Program-made: the position numbers and the translations under genes
Assembly: GCA_033239125.1 (NCBI GenBank)
Contig: BSWB01000006.1
Span: 35,890,001-35,954,000 of the forward strand
Length of the DNA: 64,000 nt
Source: Fagopyrum homotropicum
Lineage: Eukaryota; Streptophyta; Magnoliopsida; Caryophyllales; Polygonaceae
Direction of reading: 5' to 3'
Notes under the pieces: generated by a model
What the model saw: the letters and a program-made list of their open reading frames with translations, nothing else
The model's database searches: none
Told to the model about the DNA's origin: nothing
Shown: positions 46,024 through 58,027 of the stretch, one piece after another
Numbering within the stretch: position 1 is the stretch's first letter
Layout of the letters: each line of letters starts with the position of its first letter

Positions 46024-49000
46024 ATGTGGCTGTCGCGTCTGCCAGCTGCCGCGTCCGTCACTGTGTTAGCACCGCATATTGGGCTCTTAAAAGCGTTTCC
46101 AGCGACTGTTTCTACAAACAAGCAGCAATTATCAATACATCTCTCTATCTTTCCTCGTCACCTTCAAGGTATTCGCCAGGTATTGCTTTCTCATATTGGA
46201 GGACTCGTATCAAATATCTTTCCCTCTAATTCTAAATTCAGTTTTAACATGCGCTTCAATCGAATTTAACTCAACAAATTATATGTTTTTTTAATTACAT
46301 CTGATAAGACGCCGTCCAGTTGTTCGACGAAATTCCGCACCGTTCAATTGATTATATGTATCTGTTTTTATTACATTCGAAGGTTTTTGGTGGACAAACA
46401 ATTTAACTTCTCCTGTTTTTTTTCCTTGTGATCTCGATCTTAAACTTCAAAATAAACATATTGTGATGCAAAACTTTTGATTAGTCGCCTACCTCACTTT
46501 TTGATCTATAGTTAGTAAATATACACGACACTGCATCGCATTGTGATTCTGTGAAGTAAATTCTTGCAAGAGTTGCTTTCAGGTTCACATTTTAATTTTT
46601 AAATGCACACAAGGCAGGTGCTGGTTTATGTCACTTGGTTCCAGCCGCAAAGGGGGATACCACTGATTTAATCAGCAATCCAAAAGATGGAACTAGTATG
46701 GAAACAGTCAAGCGTGTTGTCGAAATGGTACTTGCAAGTTGCAATGCATTCCTTGCCAGAATATGGTGATCCTGTTCTATAATCTTATGCGATCTTGATA
46801 CACAGTAAATGACTCACTTGGTCCCTTGATCAATTGTAGGCGAACCGGGTGCTCCTCAGGAGAGAGATCCTCTATACTGATTTTCTCACACCACCTTCAT
46901 TGAGGGATTCTATGTTAGCCTTGGAGAAATTAGCAGATGTCAGAGCTGTGCGCCATGGTGGATATCCACAGGTCAAAGTTTTAAAACTAGACATACACCT
47001 ACTCCAACCAAGAATGATTGGTTTCCTGACTGGTTCATATCTTACAGGCAGAACGCTGTCGGATTTCAGTTGGACATCCAGATGTTACAGCAAATGATGC
47101 TGATGTAGTTACAGCATTGAGGTAGGTAATCTAATATTATCTTAGTTTCTTAATTCTACGGTTCTATTCTATACTTCTTCCCTTCTATGTAGAGTTATTT
47201 CTTGAAAGTTGAAAACTTTGTGTGGTAAAAATGTTTACTCCATCCAGTATCGCAGGGAATTTTAAGTTTCAACCTTGTTATCATGGCGACTTCCTGGGCT
47301 CAATTCTTGGCACTGGGATCACTAGAGAGAAAGTTGGAGATATTATCCTTCTGGTACTATATCTACCCGTAGCAGAGCAGGTCTTAGGCTGTTTTTGCAT
47401 GAAGTGTGAATCTAGTCTCTTATGCTTGTTTAAGATACCCCGACAATCTGCAGGGTTGTGTCTATTAGTAAATGAACTGTTATTTTTTCATGCACCTCAT
47501 GAGTTTTTTTAGCGTTGCTGTTTTTTTTAAGAACTGATATCGTTATTTCCAGATGCAAAATAAAGCCTATGTTTCTTGAAGATCTAGGTATAATAACTCA
47601 CCTATCATTTATGTATTTGTAGGGAGAAAAAGGTGCCCAAGTTATTATCGTTCCTGACCTTGCTGATTTCATCATCTCTTCTCTTGATAAGGTATACCTT
47701 TTCTTTGATAAACCATGAAAAGGTATAATATCCATTTTTTAAAATATTAAATTCCTTGTCTATCCACTAAATGTTGCTTTCTGTCATCAGTCTGTGCACT
47801 GTATATATATAAAATTCTTCCTCTTCTACTTTATTGTATTTATGTTGTTACACTGATGCATTTGGTGCTCATATGAAAAGATGATCAAATATTTATTATC
47901 ATCAAAACTAATGTTGAAAAGATTTGCTACTTTCCCTAGGTCGGTAACGTGTCAGTCTCTTGCACGAGGATATCACTCGGGGAACTTGAATATGAGGCAC
48001 CTAAGTGAGCGTCTTTCAACAGTGGTTGTCCTTTTCCAATAAATTTCTGTTGTTTTGATCATTTGCCAAGGTGTTTCTCTTTTGCTCAACAGGACTAAGA
48101 CTTTCAGAACGGTTGAGGCATCATTAAGGCTTGATGCAGTGGCTAGTGCAGGCTTCAAAATTTCACGGACAAAACTAGTTGATATGATCAGGTGAGGGCC
48201 TGACATTTCTATCTTATAAAATACCGAAATTTTCATTTACACGGCCACTGACATCTCCTAAAGTTGAGCATTTTGTTGGATGCTCAACTGCTTACTTGAT
48301 CACAATAGACAAATCCATTGACCAATCAGATCTTTATCATTTTAAAATTCAAATCATATGGCCTTCCTTTTTCGTTCTTTCCCTTCACTAACATCCAGTT
48401 CCCAGATATAAAAACCTATTGCTTATACTGATATTAGGTCTGAAACCTGTAGTGTTTGATCTTTTAGGCAAGGGGAAATCAAAGAAAAGAAGTTGGGGGA
48501 ATGAGGGGACCATGGGAGAATATGCTGAAGGTTTGTTAGGCTTTGAGGGGACGTGCTACCATCACCTTTAGGTGACCTAAGAGTAGGAACTACTGTAAAT
48601 AAAGACAGTAGCCTATAGGTTTATCTATCTGGATATTTTCCCGAGAATAGTTTAAAGGCTTAGAGCCTCTTTTAGGCTTGGAGAAATTCCGTTCTCTGCT
48701 TCAGAATTATCTGTATTTTTGGAATCCATCATACCCACAATCTCCAGACCTTTTAATTGCCCACGAACATAAAATATATCTACTTATAAGTTCTATACTG
48801 CTTTAAGTGTTTATACTTTATAGTTGGATGCCTGTATCACCACAACCAGAAAGCATCCTTACCACTTCTATAACAATAAGGATAAAATCTTTTTCATGGG
48901 GTATGTAATGAATTGTATACAGACAAAACCCAGTTACCTTCTTCGTGGATTATTGCAAATCACTGTAACCTGTATCAGCACATCAACATCCATCTAATCT

Positions 49001-49930
49001 AGTGGGATGCATGCATGCTAGCATTATGCACTGTATTTTTTCTTCCCTTTTTATTTTCTTTACATAGAACAAAAGGACATCGATGCACTACCTTACATAG
49101 AATTGATGCTGGGTGGTGGACATAACATTGATTACCCTTATCTATCACTTTGCTGAACAGTTGATATGGTGACGCTAACATTGATTAGGCCACTCATCTA
49201 TACTTAACCGAGCAGGTCAACACCTTCACCGAAATTAAGGGAATAGTGGGATTGTCTTGTGACATTGTTGAAGGAAAAGTGACTTATTTGCTGAAACTTT
49301 TTCTTAAATCAAGAACCAAACATTATCAACAATTGTATCCCTGGTGACGATAGTGACGTAAAGGTTATCCCACTATATTGCTCAGTTCAAAAATGATTTT
49401 ACATACTTCGTGCATATTGCTTTACATCGGGGTCAACACAATTTTAAAATTCATATAATACTCGTAACTGTTTACTCTCTTTTTATTCTTCATTAATGTT
49501 CTTTCTTTGACGTTGGGGTCAGCACTACTTACCTATTTATACTTTAAGGAGCTTTGAATAGGATAAGTTCATGTTGAAAAGAAAAGGTTATGCATATGGT
49601 TCGGCTCCTCTATCTTTTGTCTAGATTTGAGCTTTATCTTGCAAATAAAAGTGATGAGACAGAGCTGTTTCTTTTCTCCAGCAAAGGAGATGTGCGTGTG
49701 AACTGGAACGCTGCCTTAAAAAACGGAACCATACTAAGAGAAGGAGATGTCATCTCGGTTAGTGGCAAAGGAAGATTGAAGGTAATTCACCATTTAGACC
49801 TATCTTCTCATATGTATCTTGTATGACATGATATTTGGTTAGCTTTCCTGCTGTAACTTTTTTGCAGATAGGTGAGATAAACACAACGAAGAAGGGAAAA
49901 TACTCGGTTGAGCTTATTCAGTATTTATGA
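46024..49930 (+). CDS. S4-domain RNA-binding protein, YlmH-like, probably organellar
   Basis: Ten exons: 46024-46168, 46618-46727, 46840-46971, 47048-47121, 47248-47353, 47623-47691, 47940-48004, 48093-48191, 49682-49781 and 49868-49930. Phase is consistent throughout, giving 320 aa. An N-terminal region with hydrophobic and Ser/Arg residues and few acids suits a plastid or mitochondrial transit peptide. The middle part contains DFLGSILGTGITREKVGDI, the hallmark of the YlmH/At1g53120 family. The S4 RNA-binding domain spans about residues 240-305, ending in the VISVSGKGRLK beta region. In cyanobacteria and plastids such proteins are linked to photosynthesis and RNA binding, and bacterial YlmH to ribosome rescue and division; the exact role here is inference. 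Intron 8 is about 1.5 kb. The first exon is the least certain: the 46024 ATG is the only ATG in frame. Confidence 0.88.
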
Positions 49931-50864
49931 CCGTTATTGCTTGATTGCTTCTTATCTGTATGTACTTCAGGTAGGCTGACTGATAAAAGATTCCCCAGTT
50001 AATCTCCATAGTGTATCCAAATATTGAAGCTCTTGGGTTTTGGGTCATAAAACTTTGTTGTTTTTTCTGTTTGTGTTGTCACAAGCTTGTTTCGTGATGG
50101 TGTTTTATTACAATGTCAATATTGGCGGCTTACAATTAATGGGTATGGCGTATCAACTAACTGCCACCAGCCGGGCCTGGATCTGTGGGCCGTATGGGCC
50201 CACACTGCCCACAATATGGGCCCGGTTCTGGGACCGCAGATTCTTTCTTTGCACATTTGAATCTCTCAAGGTCTTGGATTCACATTCTTTAGGGTATTCC
50301 AACTTGCGATACTACGTTTACTTTTTCTTTTTTTTTTCCTTCTTCTTTTTCTCTTATGTTTCCTGACAAATGTAATTGGATATGGAAACACTTTATTTGT
50401 TTACTTTCTTAATACTTTTTGAAAGGTCACACGGGTAATATTATATATATGCCCTATTATTGTCATGATAAGTCATGGAAGTGTATGTGTGTATGGTATA
50501 CATAATTGTATGTTAACTTTCCAAAGCTTATACTATACAATTGTTTTTCCGATCTTTTTATTTTTATTTTCAAATGACAACGAATGTTTAATTCAAACCT
50601 TTCCAACACGTTGACTCTGATATCTCATTGCACTTCAACAAGAATATACACCTCAAAATTTGTATAAGAAAAATATCATCCTTTATCTATACACCCCTAA
50701 ATTATCCCATCAATCAAATCAATCTTATTTTCTTTTTTTTTTTTCTTTTTACCCACAACTTTCTAGAATTTATATTTAGGGTACATAGTTTATAATAAGC
50801 TGTATTTATATCCTTGTTTAAATATTTAAGTCGTATTTTGTAATTTTTGTGTGATCCTTTCATT
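49931..50864. other. 3' UTR of the S4 gene and intergenic DNA
   Basis: The 3' untranslated region probably extends to about 50380. A pyrimidine tract lies at 50320-50360 and a TATATATA run near 50443-50450, where the viral fragment may start. No gene is present. Confidence 0.5.
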
Positions 50865-50876
50865 TGGTATCAGAGC
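50865..50876 (+). other. tRNA-Met primer site of the pararetroviral fragment
   Basis: TGGTATCAGAGC is followed by CAAGGG. It marks minus-strand priming in plant pararetroviruses, and also in copia elements. Confidence 0.7.
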
Positions 50877-51350
50877 CAAGGGATTAAGTAAAAAATTAAG
50901 TAAAACTGGAGGTTTTTGAAAATTGTCCGCATAAATTAGCACCACATGCAAAACATTTAAACGCTGGACAAGGTCATCACGAAGCTATTTTAAATACCAT
51001 AATCGACGATATTGCAGATTTAAAAGTAAGTTTAATTAAGTTGCGAACAACTCTTACAAAATATAGGGAAGAAATATCTGCTACCTTATTCTTAATTAGA
51101 GAAGAAAACAAAAAATTAGTTCTTGAAATTATCAACAAAATTATACATCTTGGTGCAACACTTTTCTTAAACCCTCCAACAAAAAAGTCAGTCGGTTTTT
51201 CTTATAAGTATCCTTTTCAAAACGAAAATCCTCAAAAGAAGTTTGCAGTACCAAGTTTAACTAAAAAAACCCGAAACGAAAGAAGAACAAGAAGAAAAGT
51301 CAGAAAATCAAGGAGACACTTAATATGTCTGACAAAGAAATGAGTTCTTT
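50877..51350 (+). pseudogene. Endogenous pararetrovirus, small upstream frame
   Basis: A coiled-coil-like frame rich in Leu, Ile, Glu and Lys (about 50930-51343) ends in a basic tail and overlaps the next frame by a few bases. Position and character fit the virion-associated-type protein that precedes the capsid frame in Caulimoviridae. There is no sure start codon. The assignment rests on layout more than on sequence. Confidence 0.45.
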
Positions 51351-52448
51351 GAGTAGTGACGAATCTGGTTACTACACTGATGAAGAAGAAATGTATCAGC
51401 AAATGAGATTAATCAAACTTACAGACCTAAAAACTATTCCCTTAAGTGAAGTTAAACGAAAACTAGATAAAAAGATGGGTAAAGGAGTTGTAGGTGTTAA
51501 TGAAGTGGAAGAGGAAATAATTCCAGAACAAGAAGTTAACAAGGCCACTAAATCTTGTTATCGAGAATATGAACAAGGATCAACGAGTCAACAAAGAGTT
51601 AATCTAAAACCCAAAGAATTTTTAGAAAAAACAGCTAAATTTGGAGTTAGAATTATGTCAAACCATAAACCTAACAAAAGAGAACTTTTGCTTGAACCCA
51701 TCAGTGAAACTGAATATAAGCTTAATCTAGATGGAGTAAGAAACCGAGAAGATATGCTAGACTTTTGGAAGAAAAGTATGATGAGTGCCTTAAACATGAA
51801 CGTTGAATGGAGATCTGCAAATTTCCTAAATTATATCGAACATAGTTTGTATGAAATTGTGGCAGATTGGTATGAATCAATCGATGAATATCTTAAAGAA
51901 ACCTTAAGAGCAATAGAACCACTAGATGTTATGTTTAGGCAATTCTGTAAAGCCTTAGAATATGAGTTTATTGGAGACAAAGATGATAAAGATAAAAAAA
52001 ATTAATCGAATGGCAAAGAAAATTAAATACTCTTGAAATCTGTAATATGAGATATTTGAAAAATTATCTTTCAGAATTTGAGTACTATTATTATAAGGTG
52101 GGAGAAAACGGGATAAATCTTCAAATGTTGTTCGATAAACTTCCTAAACCCATAAGTGAAGAAATTAGTGAAGAGTACCAAGAATGTATAGAAAAATTCA
52201 ATTCGAGGGATATCCTAAGGCAATAGACTAAGGTTCATTAGAAAATTGGTAGAAAAAAAATGTCGAGAAGTTAAGGGAACTCAACATATGAAAAGACAAT
52301 TTCCAAATTGGTGGGATCTTCATGGAGAATGGGGATGTAACCGAAGAGATAATAAAAAAAATAGTTATGGAAGAAAATATTATAGGAATAAAAGCTTTAA
52401 TAAACAAAGAGGGAAAAAGTATCAGAAAAAATATTATCGAAAGCCATA
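51325..52448 (+). pseudogene. Endogenous pararetrovirus capsid-like frame, broken
   Basis: ATG 51325 opens 226 codons to a stop at 52005. An acidic, serine-rich N-terminus (residues 1-30) and a long helical core match the layout of a caulimovirid capsid protein. The frame breaks in an A-run near 51993-52000. The core continues in another frame at about 52006-52225, with the Cys-Asn-Met and Tyr-Tyr-Tyr-Tyr region typical of the family near 52045-52095. Stops follow near 52223. A third frame (52246-52448) is very basic (Lys, Arg, Tyr, Asn), like the capsid C-terminus, but the zinc knuckle is missing. The rest of the viral genome (movement protein, protease, RT) is absent. Non-functional. Confidence 0.6.
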
Positions 52449-52920
52449 GAGTCTAAGAGTGAGAAACACCAAAAACTAGAAAGAGAAAGAGAATCGATTT
52501 TGAGCTTACAAGAGTAGTGGATCATCCTCTCTCTAAGATCAAAACACTTCGATGGATCTTTCTAGTTTGAAGTGTTTGAAGTGAGTTGAGTCTTTTTCAG
52601 TGTGTTTGAGTGCTTGTAATCCTCTTTCAAATTCAATAAAAGTTTGTTTTTAAGTAAGGGAAATCTACTTAATTGAAAGCTATGTTTTGAATAATCTATT
52701 TTCTTGATTACATTCCCTTCATCCTCATAAAAGAAGAGATTTGAGTGAGAGACTACGGTCTGAGGTAGGAAAAGAAACAAATGTGTGTTGTGCTTGGGCT
52801 AAGGTAGTCCTGGTTGAGGATTAGCCACCCCTAGAAAGCCGGAAGCTACAAAACGCCGGCGGTCTAGTGATACTACGTTCAGGTATCGGTCAAAACTCTC
52901 TCATTTAAATTTCTTAATTA
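52449..52920 (+). other. Possible pararetroviral promoter, polyadenylation and leader region
   Basis: After the capsid remnant the sequence jumps to non-coding DNA. It has CTCTCTAAGATC repeats, AATAAAAG at about 52636, and a leader-like stretch with a small GC-rich stem (GCCGG 52838-52842, CCGGC 52856-52860). This order fits the intergenic region of a caulimovirid joined by deletion. The link is inferred from adjacency. Confidence 0.35.
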
Positions 52921-53242
52921 CCGAGCATGGTGGACATGTGATCATAAAAAATTTATTATTCATAATATAGTTAGTAGATTATGGTAGCAAGTACCACGTA
53001 AAGTCCATAAATTTAATCAAGTGTGTTTGTTGGTTGAAAGTGTGCAATATATAAAGTTTGGGCTGAAAGTAGGAATAAAAGCAAAAATTAAAAAGGAATC
53101 AATCATTACCTAATAATTATCATTATATATTAGAAATTGGGTGTATATATTATACTTTAAAAATATGTATCTAACCGTTAAAAGTCAAAATTAAAACCTT
53201 TTTTTGACGGTGGTGATAATTCTCTAACATGAAGATAATCTA
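52921..53242. other. AT-rich spacer, no gene seen
   Basis: No frame or repeat is recognised. Confidence 0.6.
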
Positions 53243-53669
53243 GGCTCCGTTTGGTAGTGCCATAAATTAAGGAGATTAAGATTATGAGAATTAAAAGAGA
53301 GAAATAATTCTCGTAATCTCGTTTGGTAAGGAAATTAAGGAGATTAAAGGAGTTAGATTATGGAGGTTAAGGGAATTAGATTATGAGAATTTTGTAATCC
53401 TGTAAAACTTAGATTATAGGGATTATGAAGATTATTGAGGGTCAAATCTCACTTTTACCCCTCTTTTTTCATTTCTTTCATCTATAAAAAAAATACTACA
53501 CATACTTTTTCGTAATTTTACCCACAATCATATTAATTTTACCAAACACTCATTTCACTTTTATTCATATTCACCCTCTTAAACAATTTCATCTCCTTAA
53601 TTCTTCATCTAAATAATTTCCTTCATCCTCATCTTCATCTACGTAATCATCCGTTACCAAACTGGCCCC
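53243..53669. mobile_element. MITE-like element of about 427 bp
   Basis: The ends are GGCTCCGTTTGGTA and TACCAAACTGGCCCC, inverted relative to each other. CTA at 53240-53242 and CTA at 53669-53671 may be a 3-bp target duplication. The left half carries repeated GGAGATTA/GGAATTA words, and the right half their complements (AATTTCCTT, ATCTCCTTAATTC). It is non-coding and 0.5 kb upstream of the PPI1-like promoter. Confidence 0.65.
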
Positions 53670-54149
53670 TAATGTTTTTTCTTGATTGGTTTATCTGAGG
53701 TCAATATATTTAATATTAGAATGTAATATGTATTAAGAAAAAGCTCTTTTTTTTTTTTTTGAGAAAGAACTTGTCTTTTTTATCAGTGAAATATAAATAA
53801 TTCGTAACTTTTTCGTATCAATTTAGCATTCATATATAACCTTGCAACGACCACGAGACGAAGAGAATAAGAAAAAACGAAGTATTTGCCAAAAACATCC
53901 CAGGCACATCGACCCACGTTCTGCAGAAGCATAAACAGGTGTTCGACGAAGTGAAAAAAGACAAATAACACCCCAAGATACTTCATCTATTCCCAAAAGG
54001 TCCCTATTTCAATTCCCAAATCTCAATCTCAACTACACTACTACCAAAATTATACCCAAAAAGAAAAGGAAAATAAGCAAGATAAAATTCCACGCTATAA
54101 ATCATGTACTTTCTTTTCATCCCTCGAGTCTTCAGTCTTCCCCTCTCTC

Positions 54150-54870
54150 TATCTCTCTTCTTCACATAAGCGCAAAGGCGACGAGATCTGACCGTTTGAA
54201 ACATATCTTTGCACGGCCCTTCGAAAAAGGGTCTGATCTCGTGATCCCTTGCGATTCTGTTTCTACTTCTGGTAATTTTATTCATCCAATTAGGGTTCTG
54301 TAACTTTCATCCTATTGTTTTCTTTTCCCCTCTCGTTTAGATTAATTTGTTTTGAGATCCGTTTTTATTCTTGTTTTATTCTTTTGATTTGCGTGTCATC
54401 GTGCTGATCTCATAGTTTCGAATGAGTATAGTTCGTTTTAGGTCAATTTTATCGATCGGTGTTGATTGGATTTGATATGGACTTTTGAATTTTTTAGATC
54501 TGTTACTTTTTCGTATATGCATGCTATTGAATCTTGTATTGTTGTATTCTCGATTGAATTTTTCGAATTATCGAATTTTTAAATTGCTATCAGTAATTGC
54601 AGATTGAAAAAGTTCGAATTCTGCTAATTGGCATGTATGACATGTTTTTTCAGTTAATAGAAATCTCTTTTCTTATATATTCGTTGGTTGGTCCACTACT
54701 ATAATTGAACCTTAGAGAAAAGTATAGCAGAGCGCGTTCTGTCTGGATTTGCTATTTTTGTACCATTGGGTGTTATTGTTGCTCTTATTGTAATTTCTTA
54801 GCAATTTTGCAGTGATTTGGGTACTGAATTGGGAATATACTCTGTAATGCTTTTTTTTTCTTTCTGGTAG
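54150..54870 (+). other. 5' leader and leader intron of the PPI1-like gene
   Basis: CT-rich leader sequence near 54130-54170 is followed by a predicted intron 54272-54870 (TCTG|GTAATT to GGTAG|GGAAT). The intron ends five bases before the ATG. Leader introns of this kind often raise expression. Predicted from consensus. Confidence 0.5.
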
Positions 54871-54875
54871 GGAAT

Positions 54876-57800
54876 ATGGGTATGGAAGTGACAGGATCTG
54901 ATCTTTCCAATGGGAATGGTGAAGTTGTGGTGGAAGGAAACGTGCCAAACCTACATGAGAAGGACAATGGGAAAGTTGATTCAGGGAATGGACTTGATGA
55001 ACCTATTAAATTTGGTTCTAATGGACAGGATGAGTCTGCAAAACAGGAAGCTGAGAATGCATCAAAAACCAACTTCCCAAAGGATGCTGTTGATGAATGG
55101 CCTGCAGAACCACAGATTCATTCATTCTACCTTGTCAGGTACCGCACCTTTGATGACCCCAATTTGAAGGTCAAACTCGATCAAGCTGATAAGGAAATTG
55201 GGAAAAGGAATCAGCAAAGGTCTCAAATTCTGGATGGGCTAAAGGCTAAAAGGGTGAGACTGTTGATATACATTGAATTTTATCTACTAATTCCATTTAT
55301 TCCAAGTTGCTGAGGTTACCCTGAGATATTATGACATGGTCTGCAGTCTGTATAGTTGTGTGTGTATATTTATATAATTATGGCATAGGATCCTGATGGA
55401 GCTTTTTTGGTATTTTACTCTAATCCGTGTTCCCATTGGATTTCTGTTTCCTTTTTCAGTCAGACAGATCTCAGGTAATAGGCCAATTGAGATCCCTTGG
55501 TGTTGAGAATAAGCAATACGGACAGGTCATGGATGAGAAAATAAATCAAATGAAGCCTCTCAGGGAAGCTCTAGGTAACTTACGTGGTCCAAAAGATGCT
55601 GGCCGGGAGAAAGGAGCCGCTTTGTGCTCATCTGTTGAAGAACTTGATGATTACGTAAGTAGTGGCTGCAGTGTCTTCTGATCTTAAATTAGCTTACTTG
55701 TTATGTGTTACTGAATATTTCTTGAATGGAATTTGCATACAGATTCGAAGCTTAAACTACCGGATGCAACATGAAGTTATCTCTTTGACGGAGGAGAAAC
55801 AAATACTTAGGGATATTAAGCAACTTGAGGGGACAAGGGAAAAGGTTGTTGCCAATGCTGCTATGAGGGCTAAAATTCAGGAATCCATGGGACAGAAAGA
55901 CACCATTCAAGACCAGGTTAAAGTATGTCAATCTCTGACATGCCATTGTGATTCTTATTTGTCTAGTTTATGACTTCTTTTTCGTGATTATTTGAATTCC
56001 TTAGAAGATATATATTTATATCATGATTCAAGTTAAAATTTATCAACGACTTTGTGACTGCAGCTCATAGGTACTGACCTAGATGAAGTGAAGAAGGATC
56101 GACAAGCTGTTCGATCAAAAATAAAACTACTTGAAGATGAATTGAAGGCAGTAGACAGTGACATCAATCTGCTACAACAAGAATTGGCTTCTGTTACTGA
56201 GAAGAGAGACAAAGCTTTTGAAACAATTCATCAACTTAGAAAACAACGTGATGAAGGGGTAACTCATGTTTGCATTATTTTTAATTATTCGATTCTTTTC
56301 TTTTACTGACACTGGTCTTTGAACTCTTTACCGATTTCTACTTTGAGGTGTTATACAGAAGTATTTGAAATATATATGAATTTGTTCTTCTTGGTCTTGT
56401 TGTCTAATTTTCCCAATTCAGTACTCGATGACAGCCATGGCACATTATTTTATATAATAAATTAGTTGAGGACACGGAGACTTGTGTTCCTTATTAATAA
56501 TATGAAGTACTAGCTACACACTACATGTTATGATTTAGAAGCTCTAGTTTTTAGGAAGGAAATTCGAAATTATCATTAACTCTTTCCAGTGACCTTTATA
56601 AAGGTTGAAGCATGAAGTACTGCTTGAATGTTAATGAATTTAGACAGGTTTGCGGGAAGCTCTCAATTTGACTAGCTGAATTCCTCTCGTTAGCATTTTG
56701 TGAAATTGTATCAAAAGGCCTTTTGTATTCTTAGCATTCTAGCATCAACTATTATCTTAGCAAATTTTGACTTGTCATCCTATTTTGTTTAATAATTGGC
56801 AACTAATTAGAGTGCATCTTTTTTGTTAAACAATCGGCAACTAATTAGAGTGCATCTTTTTTGTTAAACAATTGGCAACTAATTAGAGTGCATATCTTTT
56901 CCCAGAATGCATGCTTTTATCAAAGTCGTTCTGTGTTGAACAATGCAAAGGAGCTTGCTGCGAAAAAGAATATCAAGGCCCTTGAGGAGCTTGCTAGTGC
57001 AGAGGTTACTTCAATATCTCTACTCATCTTTCTCTGGGAGTATGTTTGTATCAGCTTGTTATCATTCCTGACCGTAATCAATTTTTCCACAGGTTGAGAA
57101 ATTTATGTCTTCCTGGAATAGTGGAAAGGCATTCAGAGATGATTATGAAAAAAGAATCTTAGCATCATTGGACATGCGACAACTGAGCAGAGATGGACGC
57201 ATGAGGAACCCTAATGAAAAGCCATTGGTTTTAGTGGAGCAGACTAAGCCAGCTGAGACAGAGCCCTTGACAAAGCCGACCCCAAAAGTAGTGAAGGCAG
57301 AGGTTAAACCTCCTAAAGAACAAGAAAGCGTCCCTGCGCAGAAAGCTCAGAAGGAATCCAAAAAGAAAGAGGCGCCCCGCCCTGATCCTAAAGATGTAGA
57401 AGAGGAGGATTACTTTGTAGCAGAGAAGCCAAAGAAGGAGAAAGTTATCGACGAAGCTAAGTTGAAAGAGACTAAAAGACAGGAGGAAATGGAGAAACAG
57501 AAGGCGGCCCTAGAGAGGAAGAAAAAGCAGGCTGAGAAAACAGCTGCTAAGGCAGCCATTAAGGCTCAGAAGGAAGCTGAAAAGAAGCAAAAGGAAATTA
57601 TTTCACTTGATTTGCTTTTCCTTTCGAAACCAGCCTATTCTAGTAGTCAATTTCTTTTTAAATAGTCAAACTGATTTCGTCTAATTTTTTCCGATAACAG
57701 AAGAAACTGAAGAAATTGGAATCTGCATCGGGTTTGCCCTCAAGCCAAGACGAGGAAGCTACCGATGAAGCAGACACTACTGAAGCTGAGAAGTCTGATG

Positions 57801-58027
57801 CCATTGAAGAGATTGCTGAAACTGAAATCTCAGGAAAGACCAAGGAACCGAAGGTTGCTTCTGGTAAGATCAGATCCAGGGGAGTCCAAGTAAAACGCCG
57901 TGATACTGCCCTCCCAAAAGCTATCCTGAAGAAGAAAAAGTCCCAGAATTACTGGCTTTGGGCTGCGCCTGCAGCAGCTGTGATGGTGGTGCTTCTTGCA
58001 GTTCTTCTGTACAAGTACGCCCTCTAG
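54876..58027 (+). CDS. PPI1: PROTON PUMP INTERACTOR 1-like protein
   Basis: Seven coding exons: 54876-55253, 55460-55654, 55743-55922, 56064-56258, 56906-57004, 57093 to about 57596, and 57701-58027. That gives about 625 aa, and Arabidopsis PPI1 is about 612. The first exon has an acidic N-terminus and the conserved block with HSFYLVRYRTFDDP, then long coiled coils (residues about 150-350). A Lys/Glu/Ala-rich coiled coil follows (about 430-520). One C-terminal membrane helix (about residues 602-622) ends four residues before the end, a tail anchor for the ER. PPI1 binds the regulatory C-terminus of plasma-membrane H+-ATPase. Oddity: the last intron lacks a GT donor at the expected place after the KKQKE codons. 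Without splicing the frame stops at 57663-57665 and the anchor is lost. Confidence 0.88.
56794..56900 (+). repeat. 38-bp tandem repeat in a PPI1 intron
   Basis: Nearly identical units start at 56794, 56832 and 56870 (AATTGGCAACTAATTAGAGT, then GCATC-T-run). The last copy runs straight into the splice acceptor at 56905. Confidence 0.85.

Noticed and set aside
45934..46269. Longer N-terminal extensions of the S4 protein (45934 and 45969)
   Set aside because: They begin with GTG and TTG, not ATG. The first ATG in the frame that splices correctly into exon 2 is 46024.
50040..50366. 108-codon frame after the S4 gene
   Set aside because: It lies in the probable 3' untranslated region, ends in a low-complexity Phe/Ser run and has no recognisable domain.
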